Source: Platynereis dumerilii (taxonomy: Eukaryota > Annelida > Polychaeta > Phyllodocida > Nereididae). Taken from it: 64,000 nt of DNA. The stretch spans positions 99,773,859 through 99,837,858 of the forward strand of contig JAPTHN010000001.1 in NCBI GenBank assembly GCA_026936325.1. Direction: 5' to 3'. The notes beneath the pieces were generated by a model. That model had not been told where the DNA came from. It saw only the letters and a program-made list of their open reading frames with translations, and did no database searches. Positions 45,380 through 57,440 of the stretch are shown piece by piece. Every line of letters starts with the position of its first letter. The stretch's first letter is position 1. Both the position numbers and the translations under genes were made by a program.

Positions 45380-47100
45380 TAAGTCTGAAATTCTTGTCTC
45401 CGGTGTTTAACAATAATTCATGATGGCAGGAAGACCAATAGAGGACCTCTTGTTGTCATTTGTCATAGACAAGGTTATTAGCAAAACTTTTAACACAAAA
45501 AATATGCGGCAGAATATTTTTATCCCATCCAAAAATAGCATTGAAGTGGCCTACCCCCCTGAAAATGGCCTGTCTCCAACAACATTTTCTTTGAAAGATC
45601 GTATCACAATAACTAGTACAGGATCCTTATTCAATTAAACTCTTCCATACATGGAGACTTGACTCTCAGTCTTCTAAATTCTGGTCACCAATAGCTGAAA
45701 TAATATTCAGTATAAAAGCAGGAGGTTGTTGTGTCGATGTCTCCAATATTGCGTCATTAGCATCACGCCAGATTTGTTTCTTAATAAAAATTAAAGGGAC
45801 ACACATTCTGTGAGAAAACTTTGTGTCTGATGTTGTCTGAGAACCCAAGAAAATAACTGAACTATCTGTAGCTCTGTATCATTTATGTAAACCAACATAC
45901 TAGAGTATTTCTGTTGGCATGCCAGTTGTCCTATCTCAATTTGTCATTAGCAAACGCCTTGCTACTCTATTTAGACTACATATTTCTGGACCAAAATCAC
46001 TGTGAACATGTGTCTAGTGTTCATAAGCTCATTACATTCACATATTGCCAGACTGCCAGTTTTCCATTGGTCCCTGCAAAGATTTTTACTGTAATTATCA
46101 TTAGCATCATGCTGTCATTAGCATCATGTCAAAAATGGCTTATTGCCTTTACCTCACTAGAATTTTGTTGTAGGTGACTGGAGTTGAAATCAGTTGAATA
46201 TATATTATCAACAAATGTTTTAACAGACTATTACATAACATTTTTGCATTTTCCTTGCATCTGACATGCTTAGTATCAAGTTTGATGCTTCTCTGAAACT
46301 ACTAGCCAAATATAGGTGCCAGTAACATTTTACCATTGTCTGCATCTGAAATATGGTTTAGTAAAGACACTGGGAACTGGAGGAAGTAGTGGAGATCATC
46401 CTTATTATTCAGAATCCAAACTATTGATGAAAAGAGTATTTTTGTTTGTTTTTGTAAATTTCTGGTTCAAGGACATGTTCTATCTCAATCACTATTGGTC
46501 ATAGAGACCTGAAATATAGCTCAATGTGTGCAGAAAAGCCACTTTCCTATTTGTTGGTAATTCATTATTCAGCCCTAAGTGGTACGGATTTCAAGTTATA
46601 GGCATGATGCTAATGACACACATATTTGATATTTTAATTGATCAAATGCAGTTTCTCAAAAATAACTGGCACTAGAGACCTGGAACTTGGCCAAAAATGT
46701 GTAAGCAACTTGCCTAATTATTGGCATTAGATTGTTTAGCCGTAAGTGGTTAGGATTTTTTGTTGGAAGTGTGATTTTAATGACAATCAAAAAACATTAC
46801 AGCTATGTTTATCACCTCAGATCACCTCAGTTCAGATCAGCCGGGCGTTTCGACCCTTGGACATGAAAGTGCAGTGATAGCTGATTGTTTGACCCACCCA
46901 ACGCAAAATTTAAAAGGCATTTCTGGAACGAAAAATTTTCAAAATTTTTTCAGCTGAAATTTCAAGGTTTTCAAATTTTGACCCAAATACAATGATTTAT
47001 CCAACTGAGCAAGCAATTACAAATATCAGCAGAAGAATGCAACTTTTGGCAGATCAGAGATTGATAAATAGACATTTGCCTATTCATGGGTAAATGTATA
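45380..47100. repeat. Part of the D1 interruption with ~170-bp internal repeats
   Basis: 46,500-46,625 and 46,672-46,795 are diverged copies: both run GAGACCTG, then GTGT, CCTA, TTGG, AGCC-TAAGTGGT, GGATT and AATGACA. Pieces recur more weakly to the left (CTATCTCAAT at 45,931 and 46,482). No coding motif, and the origin of the 1.7 kb is unknown. Confidence 0.5.
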
Positions 47101-47994
47101 TTAGTCCGGTCTGTTAAGGTTTGGATCGTTACTTGCCGGAACAAAGCACCAAATTTGGCACATAGGTACTTTGTGACATGCTCTTTCATCCTAGTAGGGG
47201 TGCCACGATGTACGACCATCAGGAGGGCGGCCATCTTGAATTCAAAATGGCCGCCGTCAAAATCCTAGCTAAGGAGGTTTTATGATTCCATGAGGCTTCA
47301 GAAACATCACAATGGACTGTAATTTGGTAGAATGATGCTGAATAATATCGTTTTTCATGCTTAGGTATGCATATAATAAAAAAAGCTGTGAAAGTGTACA
47401 AAAATATGCAATAATAACAAAATAATGGTTAATTTTTCGGACCGTAATAAATTATTGTGTCCAAGTGTTGTTGAATCAAAATTCTTAGCACCATTCTGTT
47501 TTAAGGGCTTTACACAGCATTAGGGAATACATACATTCCATAGGAGGACCTGTATTTCAGTTTTTTTTAAAAATAATAATCAAATGACCGCTGTTGTATG
47601 TCTGATCTATGTCTGTCAAACTTGCCAGAAGCCGCTCTGCTCTAAATTACTTTGTATCTTTTTAAAATATCCAATGACCATTGGTCACATTCAGGAACAA
47701 ATACAAACACATCTTATGGGCACAAAGAGACAATAAACATTGTACAATTAAATGATGTATAAATTCGCATAACTAGCTAATATTTAAAATAAAAAAAAAG
47801 CAGCTGAGTGTGAGTGAGTGAGATTGAAATTTCAAGTCGAAAGAAAGACAAGGCAGCCTTTGAAGCTTATAAAGCATAGATCTGTGTTATTCAATGCTAA
47901 ACCTATACATATGTCCCATTCTTCACATCTGTTGTTCTGGTAATCTTAACATAGTCCTCTGCAATTACACACAGAAGTACAGAAGAGTCCAGCA

Positions 47995-50830
47995 TCACAA
48001 CATTTGCATTTTCTGCCACAGCAAAGGACTGGATTTGAATCCGCATTTCAACAGTTCTCGGCATGTACTAGCAGCTTCTGGTTCATCTGTCCAGTGTCGA
48101 AACCAAGATGAACCATCTTTTTTCCATCCATAACTCTCAGATGATGGGGCTGACATAACTGATTTGAGGTTTGACATCCACATTCCTGTCTGATGCACTG
48201 CCCTGTGTGGGTGCTGAAGAAATGCCGCCTGAACTTTTAGGACATTGATTAGTGAAATTATTTATTATTTGTAGACTTTCATGGATGTACTATGAATACA
48301 ACCAAAACATAACCACGGTAATGGGATAAATTTGTCGTCAACAAGATGGCAACATTATGTTATTGATGTTCAATTCTTTGCACCACTTTCCAATACCAAA
48401 AGCTATGTACAGGTGCAATTCAGGAAACATTGCCTGGAGTTGGTGGAAAAGACAAACAATGATGATGACCACATCTGTGTCTACTGCCCGCACAAGAATA
48501 GTCCTTTTTCCTTTCTGGAAGGCATCATTTATGCGGAGTCATATTCGCATGTCGGCTTCTTCATGGTTATTCAAAAGTTGTGAAGTCCATGGCACAAACA
48601 CTCTTTCAACATACTCACCAAATGTGGATATATACCTCAAGTACAGGCAGCACATGAACTGCTGCAGTACCATCAATGATTTTGGAGTCAAATCAATCTG
48701 GCATTTGTGCCTGTTCACTTATGATTATTGCCAGAAGCTCACTCTTTTTGATGGCAAATACAAAACTCCATTTGTAGACAATGATGGCGGCCAAGGATGA
48801 TTCTCATATCTGAAAAAATCCTCCAGATTTCCATCTCTGAACTTACTGATTGTTTTTCCCCATCTCTTTCACTGTGTTGATGACATCATCTGATGCACAG
48901 TCTCTTGTATCCAAAACAATCAGTTCAGGACCTCTAAAAGGATTGCCCATTGCCTCTATCACACCATGCGTGGCAAGAACTTGAAGTTTGAATCTGTTCT
49001 GATGTGCCATACTTTCCTGGTGTTGCATTTGGTCAACTGACAGTGTTCTGCCAAGACAGTTGGTCTCAAATGCCTTCAACAGACGTGCCTGCTCTGGACC
49101 TGCTACCATCCATCTACGGAAAGCATTTGGATTCTGGGTAAGACAACCGCACAACCCAATCCTTTGACAAGGGTGTTGTTTTGCTCCTGGCCTTGGTCAA
49201 TAGTAATGCCAAAAAATCGTTTTGTTGTCTTTTGGAGAACCCAACATTGTGAAAATTGCACTCTCATGTTGTCTGCTAATGATTTCATGTCACATAAATG
49301 AATGGGCAACCATTGAGCATAATCGGTCTTGTCCAGTGCAAAAAACCATGGAACCAAATTTTCAAGTGAATCTACACTGAGATTGAAATTGCTGCTCCTT
49401 TGAGCACGCACCAAGGTTAAGATCAGCCTCTCCAGTTCATCAATCATAATCCAATGGTGGAATGTTGGTCTCTTTTCCATGTTTCTCATCTTCAAATCCT
49501 TAAATGTGATCTCTCCTTCTTCAACATGATTTTGCCATGTCCAGGTCCATCCTGAAGAAGCTTGGCCATAATAAGGAATGTGACTTCATGTGCATGTCTA
49601 GTCTTCGTCAAGTGTGCACGTGTGCTGCTCGGAGAAAGGTATCAGCACTGATTCAGCAGTGCCACTGGATGCCACTCCAATGTCTCCAACCAGAACTGTC
49701 AAGCAGATCCCCCATTACATGCCATAGAACCATTTCTAGGTGGAGTCCACCGAACATGACAATGATTTGCTCTTCTCCATGAATTTCAGAGAACTTCCAG
49801 TGGAGCTAGGGCAAACGAAGGCAGGTCCACAGCTACAACGCTAATCTGTTCGGGATTCAAATGCCGTGTGGCATTCATTATGATATCCATGCCATACTTA
49901 ACCATCGTAAGTGTTGCTGCTTTCTCAGTGAAAAGTGAAGAAGGGAATTGAGGACAGGTGGATCAACTGGATTGGGTAACTTTGGTGCTTCATAACTTGC
50001 CCAAGTAATGTCACCTGATTCAATTTTGTCATTATGCAAAAGAGAAGACCTATTGCATTTTGTGTCCAGGTACATATTGTATCCTCAACTTCAAGGGCAT
50101 CATCCACCATTCTTCTGTATCCTGCAATTTTCTGTGTGGAACCAAAAGTCTATCAGCAGTCACAGGCATCACTAGGGGGTGCTAGGGGACCCCCAAATGG
50201 AGCATTGAGCCCCCCGAAGGTCATTCTACATAGAATGTTGTGCACTATGTGTGGTTATTTTTTGCAGTTTATTTGTTATGGCACAAACATCTAAAATCTC
50301 TGGATTTTGGGCAGGCTTGTGCTTCGACCCTTTGGACCAACCTGCTGGGAGAGTATGCAGTTTGCCTTTGGGCTCTGACAATGCTTCTAAACTTTGGGGC
50401 TTCAGTCCCCCCCCCCAAATTTTCATTTCTAGGGAAGCCACTGGCTATCAGTGTTGCAGAACACTGTGGGCACTGTTGTATAACTTTCAAGAAGAAATGT
50501 TGAGTTCTGCACATGTGAATTAGCATAAATTTGAATTTTATTCCTCTCTGCACCAGGGTTGTCTAATTTGGGAACTGGAACAAGCTGATGCCAGTGCGAT
50601 GAAATGATCCATCGGCAGTTGTGGATGATGGATTATGGTCATTGGTCAATGTTGTCTAGGGCTCCGACTGTGTACAGCCTGTTTCGAAGATGTGGGGGAC
50701 AAATATTGTCATCATTGTTGTACTGCTTGCAGATGGCTGATGACAATTTGTCCTTTATTTCAATAACTCTGCGGTAACTAATGCAAAGACCCAGGTCATT
50801 TAAGTGAATTTACCAGTTTCTTGCTTCATG
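47995..50830 (-). pseudogene. Decayed multi-domain gene of an uncharacterised invertebrate family
   Basis: Read from the right, conceptual pieces are: DDNICPPHLRNRLYTVGALD near 50,700; TCTWTQNAIGLLF near 50,060; VMFGGLHLEM and GDLLDSSGW near 49,770; PTFHHWIMIDELERLIL, ALDKTDYAQWLPIHLCDMKS and GITIDQGQEQNNTLVKG (49,103-49,495); NAFRRWMVAGPEQARLL and MGNPFRGPELIVLDTRD (48,843-49,154); NHEEADMRI and TILVRAVDTDVVIIIV near 48,490; and GWKKDGSSWFRHWTDEPEAA with a cysteine-containing tail (47,995-48,198). From memory this order matches a large uncharacterised protein widespread in cnidarians, molluscs and fish. The EADxR, DTDVV pair resembles PIN/FEN-type nuclease motifs, which is inference. Broken in many places. 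Confidence 0.6.
50157..50443. mobile_element. hAT-like MITE nested in the long-TIR element
   Basis: It begins CAGTCACAGGCATCACTAGG and ends CCTAG-like GGGAAGCCACTGG, with CTATCAG on both sides (50,150-50,156, 50,444-50,450). G/C runs occur near each end. It interrupts the gene remnant of the host transposon and is therefore younger than it. Confidence 0.75.
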
Positions 50831-52523
50831 TTTGAGTATGCACATTCAGACCAATATATATAGACACTGTAAGTTCTATTGACTTCCCATGTCTTGATGC
50901 AATTCCTGCTTATTTGCTTTTTTTGATGTAAAATAATATAAGCTGGGCAATGATGTTTCTTGGTTTAGCATTGTTTCACTGTTTAGCATATTTGGTCCAT
51001 TGAATAACAGAGATATTAATGCTGTCAAGGAGAAAGGGATGGACTCTTGTAATCAGTTTTCAGAAAAGTCACCGTCAAACGTAACATTTCCATGGCAAAA
51101 TTTCCTTTTTCAATAACCAATTGGTAATTTCTCTGGCTTCCATCTGAAAGTTTCTATCATTTTCATGAGCTTTCAGGAGTTCCCGAATGCCTTGTTTAAA
51201 AACTACCAATGTGTTTTTACCATCCCTGGCATTGTCCAAAGAATCTGTCAAGGAGTCGCTGCTTGAAACAAGATTTATTTACTATACTGACCTAAACTCT
51301 CATGGAAGAAAAATAATTAGGTCAAGCTTAATAATTATTACTTAATTATTAGTTAATTAGACATAAATAAGACAACAAGATGCATATTATATTGTAATTC
51401 AAACTCCTTTTCATTTGATTCACTGAAAGGAGGAGATTACCCAACAAAAACCAAGAAGTCTGAGCCACACTGTTCAGATTTGTGAAATATAATCGTTACG
51501 GTAGTAACTTTTAACTATGGTATGTCGCCAATATGCAAATATATAGCCAAGTTATCTATTACTAAAATGAAGATCATGTCCAGAAGTACCATTCTGCCAA
51601 ATTTTAAAGTGCTACAACCTCTCATATTTGCAATATTAACTTTTTTCCCAAAATTTTGCGGAAATTTTTATTTTTTGTGCGTTCCAAGCTATAATATTGC
51701 ATTAATTACAATTAAAGGTGTAATGTCTATATATTATTAAAGTACATATTGCCAAGTACATGTGGTAAAAATTTCATATAGATATCTTGCTCCAAACAGG
51801 AGTTATAGGCCTTTTTCACAAATGCCTGAAACAAAGCCAATTTGACGTCGGCCATTTTGAATCCAAGATGGCCGCCAACCAAGTCATTATTCATCATGGC
51901 ACCCCTTCTAGGATGAAAGAGCACATTTCAAAGTACCTATGTGCCAAATTTGGTGCTTTGTTCCGGCAAGTAACGATATGGCCAAAAATTGGCCTTAACA
52001 GACCAGACTATATGACTCAGACAACATAAAGCCATGAATGGTGTACAGCAAATTGCTTTATTTTAAGTATTGTGTGTAATCCATGTATGAAATGAGGATT
52101 TATAAACAGTGCAAAGGGGGCGTACTTGGCGACAGCAACTGTGTGCTGCCTATAATTGAGTGTTGTTCAGAAATGAATTCTTCTGATATAACAGATGCAA
52201 CAGAGAACTTCCAGTGGGTCTTCTCTCAGAGAAAACTGAGGGCCTGCAGGTTTCTTATTCCGGTCAGGCTGATTTACACTTCTTTCCAGGTTTTTTGTTC
52301 TTTTCTGAGAAATAAATTTCTTCTGGCCTTGTGGCTCTGTAATGGTGACTGATCCTGTGAAATCGAGCACCCTTCCTGCACTCTGTTTGCGACTGTATTT
52401 CACTAAGATTAAATGCAACAGATGCCTTGGTATGGTTAGTGATAGATGCACTGAGAATGGAATGAATCTTTTTCCATATTTATTATGCCCAGTGTTTCAA
52501 AACACCCACCATGTGTCGTTAAT

Positions 52524-52585
<62 letters not shown>

Positions 52586-52617
52586 CAGATAGACAGATAG
52601 ACAGATAGACAGATAGG
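52524..52617. repeat. GATA/GACA microsatellite
   Basis: About 23 units of GATA, with GACA units interspersed toward the right end. D2 lacks it at the matching position near 55,185. Confidence 0.95.
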
Positions 52618-52648
52618 TTTTACAAAAAGCGCTAACCTTTGACAATGG

Positions 52649-52703
52649 ACAACAGTGAGATATATGCGCCCTGATTCTCAGGGCGCATATATCTCACTGT
52701 TGT
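52649..52703. repeat. Perfect 26-bp-arm palindrome
   Basis: The arms run ACAACAGTGAGATATATGCG then CCCTGA, and the exact complement, with a 3-base TTC loop. It lies 31 bases right of the GATA microsatellite. No T-run follows, and in this genome a bacterial-type terminator is not expected. It could be a foldback remnant or a replication-slippage product. Confidence 0.92.
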
Positions 52704-53112
52704 AAGTTTCAGCGGGCATAAGTCGAACCTGGTTTCAAGCAAAGTACAGACGCTATGACTATACTATGAGGCACATGCAACTGGTATGGAGTTACATCGC
52801 AGAACAGAGTAGAGGTCAAGGTTGAATCCCCGCATTTTGAGTTTGCTCACAAGGACAGATCTCAGATGTGACATCTGAGACACAACTCAGGGCAGTCTGG
52901 CAACTTTAAGCCCAAGGCCTTGGCAATGTGGGTTGTAGTTAAAAGAAAATACCCTCTTATGTTTCCAATCCTGCCTGAGGGATTAATTTTTGACAACATG
53001 CAGTCAGTATCCAAGTTATGAAAAAAAAGAAGAAGAAATAGATCGATTTATCCAGTTAGGGTTGCATCAATGTAAAAATTGAAAAAAAAACTTTTAACAG
53101 ATATAGACATAC

Positions 53113-53277
53113 CTCGAACACGTATCCGATGCCAAAGGTTCCTAGACCAAGTCGGAGGCCAAGACACAAACATCCTAGATTGAGACTCAGACCACTCAAA
53201 TTGAGGTCGGCTTCGAGAACTCCAGCACCGATACTTTGTAAACATGCAGGCAAACTTTGCTTCAATCTGTCTTTCAC
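53113..53277 (-). CDS. Possible coding exon, unknown protein
   Basis: On the minus strand an open frame, KQSLPACLQSIGAGVLEADL then NLSGLSLNLGCLCLGLRLGL and GTFGIGYVFE, ends exactly at a GAG/GTATGT donor. The stretch is clearly more GC-rich than its surroundings and lies in the spacer between D1 and D2. A second frame (RQIEAKFACMFTKYRCWSS) is open too. No acceptor or domain recognised, so the exon call is tentative. Confidence 0.25.
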
Positions 53278-53283
53278 TTTTTC

Positions 53284-55870
53284 TTTTCATGCAAGCCAGA
53301 GCTATAAAGTTTATTTAAAAACCTTCTTTCACGACAAATTTCTTCAGAAGAGAGCAATCCTAACTTCAATCCCTTGACATGACACATCCTTTGAGTCTTC
53401 TCTTATAAATATCAGGGACTGGAAGATTGAGTTTGTTTCCATTTTGTCTTCAACAGCATTCGTTGAAAGCTCAGTCTACAAGGTGATTTAGAATTTTCAA
53501 AGTTTATCTCTGGGAATTCAATGTAAATTGGCCACCCTTTTGTGGTTGCAATATTGACAAAGATCCTTTTGGGCCGATTTCACCAAAATAGCTAAGACCA
53601 GGCTTAAAGTTAAACCTGGTATTAAGTATTTTTCTTACAGGTGATTTCATTAGTACGCGATTCTCAGGTTCTTGGCCACAAAATACATAGCATTTTTGGT
53701 TAGTCTGATTGGTTTAGAAGCAATAGAACGTCACAGATCTCATATATCAAACGTAGTAAGTCCCTGTTTAGCATAGATTTCTCACTATCAAGTGTGAATG
53801 ACAAGAATTGCATGCTAATGAAATCACCTGTAACAGGAGGTGCTGCCATTTTGTCACTGAAATTTATCCTGCAGTTTAAATTTGGAACTTATAAGTCCAG
53901 GTCTGAGGCTTAGACCTGGCTCAACTTTTTTGGTGAAATAACCCTTATAAGTGTTTTATCTAAAAATCATTTCAGGGACTCTTTCCAAAGTGCATATGTT
54001 ATACAAAGAGAAGATTGACTAAATTTGCTGTTAATCAATAAAGCTTTAACGTTACATATATGTATTATAACTGGGAACAATAAAAAGCAATTTTAAAAGG
54101 AGAAATGAGATTAATTTCATAAGTTTCCCTTCTTTGGTCATGAATGACCTTTAGTAAGTTGGATTTCTTCCAATTAGGTAGTAGCAATTTAGTGAGTTAT
54201 AAATAGAAATATTTACAGACAGATAGACAGATTGAGAGATATAATTATTATAAATGCATACCATCATGTAATAGCACTTGACAGGGATTACTAATTAAAC
54301 ATTGAGAGTATAATTATTTGTGATGTTATAATGTTGCAGAAGGGAAGATTTTACTACAATAATGCCTTGGGTGAGGCTTTGTAATACCCAGCCTGATTTA
54401 AGCAATACTATGGATAGAGTTTCTTGGCTTTGCGTATAAGGCCTGAATGGTTCATCGAAAGAACACAAGCAACTGTCATTTATATAGGCAAAGCACAAGA
54501 AGGAGTAAGTTCACTGATCTTGTCAGCCTATAGTTGTGTTGGGTTATTGCAAAGTTCAAACACAGATTTGATGTGTAAGTTACGAATTGTAACCTTACGG
54601 TCCAAGTCGTCATGGCTTTCGTACATTGTACATTGGCAGATTTATGCAGAAGCGTAGTACTGGCTGGAAATCGTTTATTAGATATAAATACAATGATCGA
54701 TTTAGCTGAACAAACAAGCGTGAATGGTGCACAATGAATCCCTTTTTTTCAGTATTGTGTAATCCATGTGTCATTTGCAGGGGGCTAAGGGGGCATACTT
54801 GTTGGCGACTGCAATTTTGTGCTGACTAAGTGTGCGTTGGTCAGAAATTAATTATTCTGAAATGAAAGATACAACCGAGAACTTCAAGTAGGCTTTTTCC
54901 CTAAAAGAAAACTGAGAGCCTGAGGTTTCAGGCTGATTTACACCTCTTTTTTTTCTTGTCCTTTTGTCAGAAATAAATATCTTCTGACCTTGTTGCTCTG
55001 CAACCTTGAAGGATTCTGTGAAATCGAGCACGCTTCCTGTGCTCTGTCTGTAAGCTGTATTTCACTAAGATTAAAAGCAATAGATGCCTTGGTATGGTTA
55101 CTGATAGATGCACTGAGAAAGGAATGAATATTCTTACATATTTATTATCCCCAGTGTTATGAAAACCCACAATTTATAGTAAACATCCATATAATTTAAA
55201 AATAATTAAAAGAATTCTAAAACAGATTTGATTTCCATCAAGCTTCTGTCAGAATATCTGAAAAATACATGTCTACAGGGTCGGCAGGCATTTAATTATG
55301 TATGATTTGATAAACATGGCTTCAATTTCAGATAAATCTGCTCACTGGTATTGACCACACTGAATGGTGATACTGGAGCGGGCGTCCATTGTGCACAGGG
55401 CAAACATGATGCCCATTTACTATATTTTGGACACATATGTAATGAATTAAATGATTTTAGGGTTTAAGATTGCCTCTTTGAACTAAAACAACATGAAGGA
55501 ATGATGAAACAAGTGACACGGGTAGATTTGCAACCTTTAAGGGTGAATTCATCTCCCTGTTGTTTATGCCTAGGGCAGGCGTCGAACCGGGTCCATGGGA
55601 GTCAAAATTGTTTCAAGCATGGGAGCTACACCAGTGAGGAACAATTGATGGAGTTTTATTGCAGAAGAGAGCAGAGGTTGGATCTCAGTATTTTTATGTT
55701 GCCCATTGTGACACCTTTAAAACCCGTCTCAGGCAGTGTGGCAACTTTAAGCCCAAGGCCTTGGCAATGTGGATGTCTTCAAAAGAATAATATCCTCTTA
55801 TATTTCCAATCCTGCCTGAGGGATTTAACTTGACAACCCAGTCAGTTTCCAAGTTACAAAAAAGAAGAAG
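53284..55870. repeat. Second tandem duplication, copy D2
   Basis: Matches the two halves of D1. It has its own MITE (53,638-53,830) and ~450 bp of extra sequence to 54,290. It ends with the shared GGCAACTTTAAGCCCAAGGC, CCTTGGCAATGTGG and CAATCCTGCCTGAGGGATT, then a short A-rich run as in D1. Confidence 0.8.
53638..53830. mobile_element. MITE of the CAGGTGATTTCATTA family, copy 2
   Basis: TA flanks both sides; ends CAGGTGATTTCATTAGTACG and TAATGAAATCACCTG are exact complements over ~15 bp. Interior similar to the copies at 948 and 56,488, including GTCTGATTGGTTTA. D1 lacks it. Confidence 0.9.
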
Positions 55871-56487
55871 TTTGGGTTATATCAGAAGACAGCTTGAAGC
55901 CTTGTAGGAGCACTCTGACAATGTTGCACAGGAAAAGCCAAATCAGCTGCTAATTAACACACACAATAATATATTATAGTAATTCTTTACAGTAAAATAT
56001 AGGATGATTTCTACAATATAGATACTTTTATGGGACAAAATGGGAATTATTCTGCAGCAAAACAATCGGCAAATCATGCAATCGCTTCCATCATAAGCCG
56101 AAAACTTCCTGTCATGGACAAAAATGTAAAAAAAAAACTGTATAAATCAGAGGAAGAAAGATATTAAACCTTCGTATCGCAGACAAAAATGTGCGAAATA
56201 TCTTTAAAACTTTTGAAATATATTGGAATTTACAGGAATTTTTGCAAAACATAGGAAATTATAGGAGGCCAAAAAAAAAGGAATTATAGGAAAAATAAGA
56301 AGAGTGGGCACCCAGTAATGGAGAACATTTTTCATAACTGGACTGATCAAGTTTGATGAATAGAATTGATTTGAATTTATCCATGTCAGCATTATTCCGT
56401 CCTCCCAATGCTGGACTCATTTACACTGACCCTTCTGACAGACTCAAAAATCATTGAAGATCTAAAATTAAAGCAGGATACCCGTTA
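55871..56487. other. Non-coding stretch, no gene seen
   Basis: A-rich runs near 56,130 and 56,270, no open frame with a motif. Confidence 0.5.
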
Positions 56488-56681
56488 CAGGCAATTTCAT
56501 TACCATGTGATTCTTGTCATTCACACTTTGCTGTGAAGAATCAATGCTAAACAAACACTTGCTACATTTGATATATTAGCTGTGTGACGTTCTGTCAGGT
56601 CTTAACCAATCAGATCAACCAAAAATGTCACGTATTTTATGGGCCGGAACCTTCGAATCGCGTACTAATGAAAATCACCTG
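56488..56681. mobile_element. MITE of the CAGGTGATTTCATTA family, copy 3
   Basis: TA-flanked; left end CAGGCAATTTCATTACCATG, right end CTAATGAAAATCACCTG. Slightly diverged from copy 2. The interior shares ACCAATCAGATCAACCAAAA with copy 1. Confidence 0.85.
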
Positions 56682-56869
56682 TAAATGGTGAGAGGGGGGC
56701 AAAATATGAAATATAAATTTTGAACATAAAACCCAGCCTAAAAGCCTCTAGTGGGTGAGAAAAGGTTGCATGTAAGTTTTTGTGGATGGGCACCTTATAT
56801 TTTGGCTGGGAAAGACGGAGGGGTCCTTGAATTAATAGTAGGATATTGAAATTCTTTAGTCAGCTTTTT

Positions 56870-57440
56870 CCGGCATGGTTTACATTTAATAGTTTTTGTT
56901 GTACCAAAAGAATGAACAGACAACTATCAAACATTCAACAGTTATTGAACTGCTGTGAGTATTGCTGAACTGTGAATTATATTTATCACGCGGGAAAGAA
57001 GTTAATATTTTAGTTATTTCTTATTGAAAAGCTGGCCAGTGTGAACAAGGTTGGCTCACAACAGACCACACTGAGCATCCTCCCATTGCAGGGTTCGTTA
57101 ACACTTACCCTGCCAACAAGAACTATAAAATGACGGAGTTTTATGAATATGCTAATCTATTTACAGCTTTTTTCCAGTGTTTAAAATCCGTGCTTTAAAT
57201 AATTGTTAGCGGATTTCTACGAAGAAAATACTTAAAACAAAAACAAGACTACAGTGACAACGTTGAAACATTCAATCAGTCATTTAACAATGTCAAACTG
57301 TGAATTATATTGCTCACACCGGAGACTTGCTAATCTTTTAATGATAACTTCACTCAAAAATGGGGCATGTGGTCAGGGTAGGTTCACTTGCCTTACACTG
57401 AGAGGTTAGGATGACACTGAGAGGTGAGGATGCATTATGC
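56870..57440. repeat. Dispersed ~300-bp repeat, two adjacent copies
   Basis: Two successive passes (56,870-57,030 and 57,080-57,440) of the repeat also found at 1,150, 18,205 and 34,280: CCCTGCCAACAAG-ACTAT, GAAACATTCAATCAG, GTGAATTATATTGCTCACAC and then TAATCTTT. The right copy also matches beyond this point (GTGGTCAGGG near 57,370 and 1,393). Confidence 0.6.

Larger units (their letters stand above)
47102..52010 (-). mobile_element. 4.9-kb transposon with ~165-bp terminal inverted repeats
   Basis: The left arm (47,102-47,262) and right arm (51,841-52,010) are inverted copies, sharing GGTCTGTTAAGG, CGTTACTTGCCGGAACAAAG, CACCAAATTTGGCACATAGG and a GCGGCCATCTTG/AAATGGCCG block. A possible 3-bp TAT flanks both ends. 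Inside is a decayed minus-strand gene spread over ~2.8 kb and a nested MITE (50,157-50,443). The superfamily is not identifiable from what I can see. Confidence 0.82.
44505..53040. repeat. Second tandem duplication, copy D1 (interrupted)
   Basis: 44,505-45,375 and 52,020-53,040 together match D2 (53,284-55,870) in order: CTTTTCTTTTCA-CAAGCC, GAGTCTTCTCTTA, CCTGATTTAAGCAATAC, TTGTAACCT, GTGAATGGTG-like, CTGAGGGATT. Between them D1 holds ~6.6 kb absent from D2, including the long-TIR element. Identity is roughly 80 percent, so this duplication looks older than A/B/C. Confidence 0.8.

Noticed and set aside
50226-50553. Six overlapping frames of 71-94 aa
   Set aside because: They lie in and around the nested G/C-run MITE and share no motif with the surrounding gene remnant.
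52436-52645. 69-aa minus frame rich in YLSI repeats
   Set aside because: Direct translation of the GATA microsatellite.
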